Below are positions 24,668-34,555 of a stretch of DNA of 64,000 bases, in pieces. The number at the start of each line of letters is the position of its first letter. Positions within the stretch are counted from its first letter, which is position 1. The notes below the pieces were generated by a model. The model worked only from the letters and a program-made list of their open reading frames with translations. It did not search any database and had not been told where the DNA came from. Origin of the DNA: Cordia subcordata (taxonomy: Eukaryota; Streptophyta; Magnoliopsida; Boraginales; Cordiaceae); assembly GCA_028554755.1 (NCBI GenBank), contig JAPTOF010000017.1, forward strand, positions 5,208,001-5,272,000, read 5' to 3'. Made by a program: the position numbers and the translations under genes.

Positions 24668-25246
24668 TAAAAGAGTTGTGCACTAATTATCTGTTTTCCT
24701 CCACTTCTCCTGAAGCCATTTGGCATGAGCTGATTCATTCATTGCTTTCACTTTGTCATTGGTATTTATTTTCTGCAAGCAATATTTACGTATTGCATTA
24801 GGGGTCAACTAGCTTGTTTTTCACGTTGTTCGGCAATTTAATCAACACCACCCTAATACTACGTAAACGACATGAAAACTTGAATTTGATTATTGTGGTA
24901 CAATAATGGTAGTTTTCTCTAGGATGGATCTACTCTTTACATTATATTGTGGGAATTGTAGTCCATATCAATTTTATGATTATTTGTCATATTTACTCCT
25001 CTATATTATATATATGAAAAAATAATCATAGATCCCATACTATTTCCTTTCAAAAATTACTTGATCATATTATGTCAGGTGACACCAATATCTACTTCTA
25101 TTTTTACCTTTCAATAGCATCTATATTTTATATAAAGTAATATTGTTGCTCTATTTAGTCATGTTATATGTCACTCTGTCTTCGCTTTTTTCTCTCCAAA
25201 ACTAGCTTTCCACTTTTATTTGTATGTCTGTATCTCTCTTTCTTTT

Positions 25247-25268
<22 letters not shown>
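24668..25268. other. Intergenic, no gene seen
   Basis: The sequence is AT-rich and ends in a (TC)n tract at about 25245-25270. No feature was recognised. Confidence 0.5.
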
Positions 25269-25285
<17 letters not shown>

Positions 25286-25991
25286 TATAAAAAATATTTT
25301 TGCCTTTTTTTATTAAACCCAAGTGTCTTTAATACACTACTTTTTTCGTCAAGACTTTGAGCCACTCTCCTTCTATTCATGTGAAAACAAAGTCCTAATC
25401 TACTTGTTTAAAAATAGTCATTAAACATGGAAATGCGTTTATCTATCTTCTTCATAGTTCTTTTCCGAGATTATTTGATTTTTTAAAATCAAGAAATTTA
25501 ATAATGCATTATTCTTCTTCTCTTGCTCTTTTTTTTTTTTTGTTTTAAGATTAGGCCATTGCTTTTTATTTTTTGTTTTTGTTTTCAATCACTACAAATG
25601 TCTCAAAAAATTTGCTAAATGTTAAAAGCTACAAAAATTTTCTATTTATGTTCTATCTTTGTATCTATCTATTTTATTCATAAAAATTTTTGTTTCCAGA
25701 ATTATTAGAATTTCCAAAACCAAGAATTTTGATAAAATACACTATATTTATCTTCTTCTATTTATTTTTCTTCCAAGACTCTTTGTTTTATACTTTTGCT
25801 TTTTCACATTCAAATGTTCATTTCAATTATTACAAAAATTTTATAAGAAAACATAATTATTGTTAAAAACTTGCTAAGATTAAATTTTGCAAAATATATT
25901 TATATTTTTATCGTCACATGAATTCTAAAAATTAATCATTAGCAATAAACTTTACTCATTTACCTTATGTATTACATGGGAATTATACTAG
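25269..25991 (+). mobile_element. Possible Helitron-like element with degenerate 3' hairpin
   Basis: The candidate start is TCTATATATATATATTATAA at the end of a TC tract. The candidate end is ACATGGGAATTATACTAG followed by T at 25992, which resembles the ends at 23777 and 33746 (…ATACTRG|T). The hairpin before it (CCTTATGTA/TTACATGGG) is imperfect. Inside, two related segments (about 25434-25650 and 25655-25870) repeat a TTCTATCTTTGTATCTATC/…TTTTGC pattern. Confidence 0.35.
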
Positions 25992-26224
25992 TTATGTATA
26001 GATGTGCAATACCAAAATTTGCCCTACTTTGTAAAATGATTTAACATATGGCATGGTTTTCCTATTTCACCCGTAAAATTTATTTATTACCATTCCTCTA
26101 TAATAGTTTTTAGCTATTAATGTCTTATGCATTTTAAACTTTCCTCTAAATTCTAACCTAAATAAAAAATAAACAAAGAGTCTTTCTTCAACTTTTAACC
26201 CTAATCTCTAAAGCATACAGAAAA

Positions 26225-26767
26225 TGTTGGATAGTTTGGAATAACAAATGAAAAGTCATGATTTTTCACAATAAATCATCACTTTTCATTAAACTTGAAT
26301 TATGATTTTTCATAAAGAATCATCTTTCTTCATGAAAAATTTGATCTTTCATAAGAGTTATCTTTTTCCATGAAGGGTCATGATCTTTCATAAGAATTTA
26401 TCACCTTTTATGGATAGCCGTGATTTTTCATAATAACCACTTGAAATCTATAAATAGGACAAGGTTTTTGCATTCTTGACACATTGGATTCATCTTTTCT
26501 ATTAAGTGAGACTTCTTGCTCTTCTTCTTTTTCTTTGATATCTCTTTATACTCAAACATTCTCTACTATAATTCTTTTAAGGGAAGTCATAAAAAATCAC
26601 TGTTCGCTGTCTTTAACAACGTCGTTGTATCCTGGAAAGAATATCGCATCAATCCAGCAATGGTAGTGGGGCGATAATTTCTTTACAGAAAGTGGCATCC
26701 CCGCGCCTTGACGTTTTACTAGTCTTGTTCTTTGTAATTCTCCATATCCTACACATCAGTTCTAACA
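26225..26767 (+). mobile_element. Solo LTR of a Copia-type retrotransposon
   Basis: This 543-bp segment starts TGTTGGATAG, ends GTTCTAACA, and is flanked by a perfect 5-bp duplication, GAAAA (26220-26224 and 26768-26772). It contains a TATA box (CTATAAATAGG near 26449) and GTTGTATCCTGGAAAGAATA near 26622. The latter parallels the R/U5 segment of the 4059-5003 LTR and suggests a related lineage. Before the TATA box, a unit like ATGATTTTTCATAA(A/G)AATCATC recurs about five times (26255-26430), in the position of U3 enhancers. Confidence 0.88.
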
Positions 26768-26833
26768 GAAAATCTTCCTTTAACTTAACCCTAAAATCAA
26801 AAGCACACATTTATTCACAATGTATGATATTTA

Positions 26834-28688
26834 TGTTGGATTGATATATTTATACATGGTCTTTCCTAGGCCAAATTTTTAGATATATTTGCAATTAAAA
26901 TCATATCAAGAAAGTGGAAGTGACCACAAAACACAAAAAGATATGCTTAGGAACAAATACAGAACATAATTTGTATGGCATAATATGTAAAATGTTACCT
27001 CTTGTAGCGTAGGACCTTTGAAGTTGCAACACAACTTCGCTTACGGGCTTGTCCTCCAAAAAAGAACTCAAGTATATGACCAATGAACTTAAACTGATCT
27101 CCTAGTTGTCTTTCCTATGCTTGGCAGAGCCTTTTCTAGAACGAAGAATAGATTCTTGTGTGGAAAGAACCCTAACTAAGTGTATTTTTGAAACTAGCGT
27201 AAAGTGAGAGTTGTAGTAGGTGCAAGATCAAGTCTTGAAGGTTATGGAAAGACAAGAAGGGTGCTAGGGGCATTTATAATGATACATTCAAAACCCTTTC
27301 ACCTCTTTTCTTGCTTTACTTGCAAGCTAAGTAACCACATAAGCCAATCGAAAATTGCCATATAGATAGGCCAATCAAATGATGACACATTGTACTTGCC
27401 ACCTCACACTGGCCAATCCAACATCGCCTATGAATTGGCCAATTAGATGGTGTCTACAATTCAACCAATCAAGTGACGGCACATGCCAAGCACACATCAA
27501 CATAAGGTTGACATATGTCAGGAGCCAAAGAATGACAAACATCGTGCATGCCTTGCCAACTGATGCCAATTTGCGGGGTTACTTAATGGGCTTGGATTTC
27601 TGTAGAAGCTTGTGGCCCCATTTCAAGAACCAAGCCCAGAATCCAAAATAAAACTTAAACTAAGCCCAATTGAGTTGCCCAATTATCTAGTCTTGGCCCA
27701 ATAAAGCTACTATGACAATATGGAACTTACTCTTTCAAATTACTCACTCAAAGTCAACTAACTAGAGAAGGGGCCAAAAGACATAATTACTCTTGGCTAT
27801 CAAAATGACCAAAATGCCCTTATCTCCCTTTAGGCAAAATTATGACCATTTTGACCTTAGTCTAGTCCACCAAAAGACTAAAGCCCCACTCTAAGGACAA
27901 TTACTGATTGTTAGAAGCTCGTCACACATGACAATGACGTTTGTCTTTTCCTTACTAAGTAAAATGACTGAAATGCCCTTCTATGTGTATCCATAGTAAA
28001 GGCTGGTCCTTTTAGATGTACTATCACTTCCTTAGCTACATCTGAACCTTGGTATCTCTAATATAATATCATCCATTAGTCATAATACACTTGACTTATG
28101 GTGCGACCCACAAGCAAAATAACAAATATACCCTTGGAGGGATATATCACTAGGCACAGGTTCTGATGACCAAATAAACAAAAACCAAGAGGTTCATAGA
28201 TTCTATTATTGCATGTGAATGTCCCAACCGATCAATACTCAACACCTAACATACAGAGTTGTTGACCTTAGTGAAGCAAAATCTCACCCATAGTATATCA
28301 AGGTGCTAAATCCAGACTTTGTTAGTTCATCTACATATGCTCAAGATTGAGAGTCTTGGCCACTTAGTAGTAGTCAGTATCATGTTTTGTATCTTTGAGA
28401 GTACGGTTCCAAGAAAACAAACTCATTATAGTCCTTCTAATGCATGACACATGCACTAGTAAGATAAGTCCCGAAAAGGCTCCAACAACCTAGGTCACCT
28501 TAAGAAGACTTGCTCGCTATAGCTTTATCTTGGTAGAGTGCCCAGTATTACCGTGTTCATCACATTACATTCATTTAAGGCAATATATGAATGGGAATTC
28601 GAATTTTATCAACAATACAATTCATTACAATGTCTAATATCCAGAAATGCAGTGCTCAAGTGGTCTTTAAAGTATACAAATTCTAACA
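26834..28688. mobile_element. 1.86-kb LTR-like insertion with perfect target duplication
   Basis: The segment begins TGTTGGATTG and ends AAATTCTAACA. Perfect ATTTA repeats flank it at 26829-26833 and 28689-28693. TG...CA ends plus a 5-bp duplication indicate LTR-retrotransposon integration, either as a long solo LTR or a non-coding derivative. Either strand could be the sense strand, because the complement also starts TGTTAGAATT. No gag or pol was found inside, and frames near 27375-27651 show no domain. Family not recognised. Confidence 0.65.
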
Positions 28689-28693
28689 ATTTA

Positions 28694-29484
28694 TAAGAGA
28701 ATTTATACTATAAAATTAATGTTGAAACTCGTGCATTCAGATGGGTAGAATGCTAGTTTTTCTTGTTTTTCATGACTTTGGACAAAGGATGATTAGATAA
28801 AGAGTGACCAAGAAGATTGCAAGTGAGAGATCATTTGTAGTTCAAGTGATTAAGATTTTTTCTATTTAAGTCTAAATGCTGAGCTGAGTTAGGTGGGGAA
28901 TTGGGAAGGAAAAAGACAAAAAAGAAAAGAAAAACTAGAATTCAGGAAACCATTCCATTGTTAATAAATGTTCTACAAAGTATCTGAAGTACTAGAATGG
29001 AACATTATTGATATAACATTTTGCAAAGTTAAGGTAAACCATCTTAGGTTGTTTTGCTAGCATTGTTATACTTAGTTTGTTCTTCCAACCCCAAATTTGC
29101 GCCCTGTTGGGTAAGATAGGAGTAAAAGTCTCTTTGGTTTTGCTTTTATAAGTTGTATATAAGTAATTGATACTTATAAGTAACTTTTTATGTTTATAAT
29201 TAAATAATAAACAAGTAAAAAAGTGTGTTTGAATGAAATGTGCTCATAAGGTATTTGTGTATTTCACAAATATGTGTTTATAAGTTGTAATTATTTGTGT
29301 CTGTTAAAATGACTATGTACTCCTATCTTAGCTTTTCCTTTGTTGCTCAAGAAATAATTTATAGTGGAGGGGTTTGTCCTCTTCCTAGATTAGCGTTTGA
29401 GAAGACATGTAAGCCTTGCCCTTACTTTTGTATTTTTTTGGTGATTAATAAAAATTGAAGGAAAAAGTCCATCTCTTTTCTTTA
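28694..29484. other. Intergenic, no gene seen
   Basis: Around 29115-29330 the sequence is rich in CTTATAAGT-like words that reappear at 30085-30235, after the TRIM. This may be one older insertion split in two. No termini could be fixed. Confidence 0.4.
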
Positions 29485-30075
29485 TGTGAAGGATTACTGA
29501 GATTCTATAATAAAAACTAATTGGCTACTATGAGGAGTGACCAAGGAGCTTATATGGGGATCTTGAATTCCATGTGGGACTTTTTTTTATTTGTTATAAC
29601 ATTCCCTTCATGTGTGACCTAGAATAGTACTTGTACCATTAGATAGGTGGATGTGTGACCCTAGTTAGATGGTTGTGTGACTGAAAAGGATGGGTCACCA
29701 CTGCCCAAAACAGATTGCTTGCGCACTTATTGGCTTACAACTTGGAGGCATAGATCACATGGTTCGAAATGGAACTCGGATGGTTGTGTGGCCCAGAATA
29801 GTGATGCTTGGATAGACCACCACGACCCAGAATGGATGCAGCTTGACTGCTGGAATGGGTCACCACGTGAATAGATATGCACAATGGATGCGCTTGATGG
29901 TCACATGTGAACATATGTGTAGTATGAGGACTGGACCAAAAGCCTAACTCTAATACAATGTGAAGAATTCTTAAGGTTCTATCATAAAAACTAAATGGTT
30001 ATTATAAAGAGTAGTCCAGCACCTTATACGGTAATCTTGAATTTCATGTAGGACTTTTTTTTATATATTGTAATA
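29485..30075 (-). mobile_element. TRIM-type LTR retrotransposon, 591 bp, upstream of THF1
   Basis: Two 117-bp LTRs (29485-29601 and 29959-30075) are direct repeats of roughly 80% identity by eye. Perfect CTTTA duplications flank the element (29480-29484 and 30076-30080). On the minus strand the element starts TGTTATAAC…/GTATTACAA…. A decayed primer site (TTGTATTAGAGT for TGGTATCAGAGC) follows the first LTR, and a purine tract (GAAGGGAA) precedes the second. There is no coding capacity, as expected for a TRIM. The open frame at 29677-29874 is not a gene. Confidence 0.85.
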
Positions 30076-30445
30076 CTTTAGATAAAAAACCCTACTTTGC
30101 TTATAAGTGCGAAAGAAAAAGTAAGAAAAGTATACTTTTTTTAATTTGTTTACAAATACATAAAACTTGCTTATAAATAAATTTTACTAAACTAATATTT
30201 TTTCTTTTTTAGCTTATAAGCACGCTAAGCACCCTTTAATTAACCAAGTAACTTTTTGCTCTTATTTCATTATCTTACTTTCATAATGCAGCAAGCAATA
30301 CGCGAAATTTAGATATAAGCAAACCAAAATTTCCAGACAACCACAGCCACAAATAAAACACTTACCTAAAAGTTGCACTGACCAATAATAATAATGAAAG
30401 AAAATGTAGGCAATCATAATGTCAGGTCAGCATCACACACCTGCC

Positions 30446-30453
30446 CACGTGTC
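30446..30453 (+). promoter_or_regulatory. G-box (CACGTGTC) upstream of THF1
   Basis: CACGTGTC lies 209 bp before the THF1 start codon. G-boxes of this form bind bZIP and bHLH factors and are common in light- and ABA-responsive plant promoters. A role here is inferred from position only. It could lie in the proximal promoter or the 5' leader. Confidence 0.45.
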
Positions 30454-30654
30454 AACTCCACGTTCGCTCTTTCTCTCAAACTTGAAAGACAAAATCTTAA
30501 CGGAAACAACCTCTCGGATAAGGCCCCCGGCCCCCTTCAAATCCATTCCAATCAATTCCTTTCCGTTTCACTCCGTGCCCGTTCCTGTTCCGGATCCGAT
30601 TCCGGTTCCATTTTCATTACTAGTTCCACTCCATTCCGTTCCGGTCCGGTCAAA

Positions 30655-33600
30655 ATGGCGAGTGTTTCTTCACTATCATTGACGGCGATAAGCAATTCAA
30701 CTAGCGATAGTCGCAGAAAATTCTGGGAAAATTATTCGTTTTTATCTTCAAATTACAAAGCTGTGAAGTTCCGTAGCAGCTGCTTTTCAGTTGAATCGCT
30801 GAATGTTAAGTCTTCCTCAAATGCGAGCAATAATTCAAGCTCTCGTTTTACACTTTACTGCATGTCCACTTCGACAGGCGAGTTTAATAATATCTTATTT
30901 AGTACAATTCATTGACCATCGAATAGAGTTCCCATCGAATTGCATTTTCCATTTTTTGTTGTTTCAGGAGCTAAAGACTATTAGTTTAAAGGTTAAAACA
31001 TGATATAATTGTTCATAATTATTGTGGTTCTAAATATTAATAAGTAAATAGCATTGTACCTTGTGATAATTATTATAGTTTTAACATAACCACAGAACTT
31101 TATGTAATCTTCAAATATATAGTATAAATGTTGCTAAAATAGTCATAGAACCCTATGTGATCCTTAAATGTGTAATACACGTGTCCCTAAAGTGGAATTA
31201 GTGTCTATTCTTAAATTACAAGAGGATAATATACATTTATAGTAAACTATATAGAGGGTAAGAAGTTATTTACCCAAATACTAATTTTAACTAGTTAATT
31301 TAGTGTCTAAAATAATTGTTTTTAAGGGGTGTAGCCACGTGTTATTTGCACGTTAAGTTGAACTCAACAGATGAATAAGATAAATTATAAGCGAATACTC
31401 AGGGAGAAGAAATCACTACCAATGGTACACATTACGATTGAAAATCAACCAAGTCCGAAAAGGTCTATGTGGATCAAGAAGTCTAATCCAAAACGGACAT
31501 AAAGTTTAATAGATGTTCTGAAACAAAATAATTGCTTTTTTCTTTTAGATCAATCTGAAACTTGGTAAAAATGTTTAGTGGTGTCTTACTCTTTTTGTAT
31601 TGTTCTCAGATGTGCCACCTACAGTATCTGACACGAAACTGAACTTTCTGAAGGCTTATAGCAAGCCGATCCCAAGTATCTACAACACTGTGTTGCAAGA
31701 GCTGCTTGTGCAGCAGCACCTGATGAGGTACAAGAAGACATATCGTTACGACGCTGTGTTTGCACTCGGTTTTGTTACGGTATATGATCGGCTCATGGAG
31801 GGGTACCCAAGTGAAGAAGACCGCAATGCCATTTTCCAAGCGCATATTAAGGCTCTCAAAGAAGATCCTGATCAATATAGGTATATGTCTAACAAACCTG
31901 TATAAATTTTCGTCTCCGCATTCTGTTGATGTTTTAAACATGTCTAGCTGAGTAAGTGGTCTTCCTACCTGACAGACTAGTCTATTAGGTGGAATAACCT
32001 TGTGTTAAGTACAATTCATAAGAAAGTTGAATTTCTGATATGAAGAAACATTATAGTTTAGTGACATAATGTGAATTTCCATTTTAGCTGCAAGATACTG
32101 CTTCCCTGATATTTCTGCTGTGCCTCAACCCAACATAAACTAAATTATTCCTAGAGAAAGAACATTTTGTATGCATTGGAAAACCATTTCTGGAGCTAGG
32201 GATAGTAATAATGGGTTACTAGTTTTCCATCTTTGGCACCAATGGTTAATAAGTTGTTTATAAAGTATAAGAGGTTTTTTACTCTAATATCCACCGAGGA
32301 GAGACACCATAGGCATTATAATGAGTTCTTGATATTATGGTACTAAAAAACCTTAGTGACATAAACCAACTTGTGCAGAGCTGATGCGAAAAAATTGGAA
32401 GAATGGGGCGGTGCTCAGACTGCGACTACATTACTTGAGTTTTCGTCTAGAGAAGGTGAGGTAGAAAGCATTTTAAAGGACATTGCGGGAAGAGCAGGAG
32501 GTAAAGGAAGCTTCAGCTACAGCCGATTCTTTGCCATTGGTCTCTTTCGCATTCTTGAGTTAGCAAATGCCACTGATCCCACCTCTTTAGAGAAGGTATA
32601 TACATCTCTTAAATCCGATACATCCATAAAGAAGTCAGATATCAAATTCATCAGCAAATGTCTTTAGCATATCATTCAAAGTGCTTAAACAATTGATCTT
32701 TCCAAAATTGTTATTGTTTCTGTAAATGATGTTGTTTTGGCTGATGTTCATATGTAAGGTAGGGGTTCTTTGCACTTGGGAATTTAACTGTATTTCTGCT
32801 GTTGCATATGTGTGTAGAATAATATCCCATTGACTTTTTTTTTCCCTCTTGCTGGTATAACAGCTGTGTTCTGCACTGAATGTGAACAAGAAGAGTGTAG
32901 ATAGGGATCTTGATGTTTACCGCAATTTACTCACTAAGCTGGTTCAAGCCAAAGAGCTATTGAAGGAATATGTGGAGAGGTGAGAATATTCACTCCAGTC
33001 TCTTAATTACTTGTCCATTCTATGGCCACTTCTCTTCTTTCATGGGAACTGAAAATAAGGACCTAATTCCGGAGGACTGGTGCTCATAGCAATGACCTTT
33101 CTGTTATACTTACCAGGATCCCTTATCTTTTTCTCACGATTATTCATATCTATACTTCTCCAGTATCTGCTTCATAATAGTATACTTAATCAAAAGCCAG
33201 GCTTGTCCCCTTCTTTCCGGCGATTAATCCTGCCCTTCTATGCTTCCACGTTGCCTAGCGCACGCGTGCCGTTGATTTCGTTGTCAACAGTGAGATCTTG
33301 CCAAAGCTTTACTCTAGTCTATACTAAAATAGTTGCCAAGTTCACCATTTTGCTTCCCTCCAATTTTTGGAAGCACAGGGAACATGGCACATGTGCTCTC
33401 TTTTTCTTTTTTTTTCTTTTTTTCCCCCTTCGTGCTTTGTTCTGTTTTGTTCTGATCCTTTAGATTATAGTCTTAACATCTGACCTAAATTACCATTATG
33501 TCATTACAAATTGTTGCAAGCTGCCTGCAATTCTATCTTGATATTTCACATATAAACAATCATAGCCAAGCGTACAGAATACGCTTATTGCGAAAAGCCA

Positions 33601-34096
33601 TAAGTAGAATACTTACTGTTTGCCATATTTGTCTTTTATACTAATCGACTTGTGTATTAATTTTCATTTATGATTTCATTTGTATGTGTAAATTAACAAC
33701 ATAATTTATTAGTGATTCCCGTGCAAATGCACGGGTGCCATACTAGTTGACAAGTAATTCTCTATCCAGTTGAAACACTTTTCTTTCCTCTCCCCTGCCT
33801 TTCACATCTCCTCTCCTCTCTTGTATTCAATTTCCTTGAGGTAAACATGACATGTATCTCTTTTTAGGACTCGAAACATGGCATAGCATTTGCCTTACCC
33901 TCATGCCTCCTAAATCAAGCAGCTATATGTATGTCCCGTTTTGCCGTATCTCATAACAACTAATTATTGTTCTTCCTGATCTTTCTGATTTTAAAGGGAG
34001 AAGAAGAAAAGAGCGGAGCGAGCAGGGTCACCAACCGCTGGCGAGGCCATTAAACAGTGCAGGGGTGAATATCAATATGCAGGCTGGCAATTGTAA
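30655..34096 (+). CDS. THF1: THYLAKOID FORMATION 1 (Psb29), chloroplast protein, five coding exons
   Basis: THF1/Psb29 is a plastid protein needed for thylakoid formation and photosystem II maintenance. It affects FtsH protease stability, and mutants of the family are variegated. Coding exons are 30655-30877, 31610-31880, 32379-32595, 32864-32979 and 33997-34096, totalling 927 nt (308 residues; Arabidopsis THF1 is about 300). Phases agree at every junction. Residues 1-70 are Ser-rich and acid-poor, as in a transit peptide. The conserved core follows: SDTKLNFLKAYSKPIPSIYN, LGFVTVYDRLMEGYPSEEDR, KLEEWGGAQ, DRDLDVYRNLL and LKEYVEREKKKRAERA (C-terminal charged coil), ending GEYQYAGWQL. MASVSS was chosen as the start because an upstream in-frame ATG (30394) would add 87 residues before the transit peptide. 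Intron 1 uses a GC donor. No stop or frameshift is seen, so it is probably functional. Confidence 0.96.
33318..33746 (+). mobile_element. Short Helitron-like element in THF1 intron 4
   Basis: The 3' terminus is textbook: a perfect hairpin CCCGTGC AAAT GCACGGG (about 33718-33735), then TGCCATACTAG, then T at 33747. The 5' end is placed at TCTATACTAAAATAG, which resembles the start of the 21601 element (TCTATAATA…AATAG..CCAAG). The base before it is G instead of the usual A, so the 5' limit is less certain. The element is about 429 bp and non-coding. It sits in the 1,017-bp intron 4, away from the splice sites. Confidence 0.65.
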
Positions 34097-34555
34097 AGGC
34101 TGTTTTCTCTCCTCTATGAGGCTTTTGGCTTCTCATCGAATTTTATTAACTGATTGAATCACCAAAACTATAGAGGTTGAAATTGTAGTGCTGATGTTTA
34201 GGAGCAGTGTGGTCAATCTACATTGTTACATTAAGCTTTTATTCGTTTCGTATATAATACGTGTTTCTAATGTTTGTTTCAGGTGCAATTTATTGTTAAC
34301 GTGTGTAAACTCCAAGATTAATAGAAAACTTTTAATTCTTCCCTGCAGTTCTTTTTCTCATTTTTCTTCCCTACTGTCAGCTTATCTTTTGTCGTTCAGA
34401 TCATTACATTAAATTAATAATTTAGTATTTAAGTAATATGATTAAAATTAATTAAGCTAATTGTAGTTAGTCTAGATATTAGAAAATTAAGTTAAATAAA
34501 TGAAGTTAGTAATATGATTAGGGCTAATAAAGTGTTTAATATAACTAAGGTTTTC
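34097..34555 (+). other. THF1 3' UTR and downstream spacer
   Basis: This is AT-rich sequence after the THF1 stop. No perfect AATAAA stands out close to the stop, and the poly(A) site cannot be placed. The spacer ends where the T-run of the neighbouring LINE tail begins. Confidence 0.5.

Noticed and set aside
29677..29874. 65-codon open frame with many Trp/Asp/His
   Set aside because: It lies wholly inside the TRIM, which is non-coding, and has no homology I recognise.
29110..30240. Possible second transposon split by the TRIM (CTTATAAG-rich flanks)
   Set aside because: The flanks share words but I could not define terminal repeats or a target duplication.
30394..30654. In-frame upstream ATG extending THF1 by 87 residues
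   Set aside because: The extension is not transit-peptide-like and contains the G-box region. Starting at 30655 gives a typical Ser-rich plastid targeting sequence and the usual family length.
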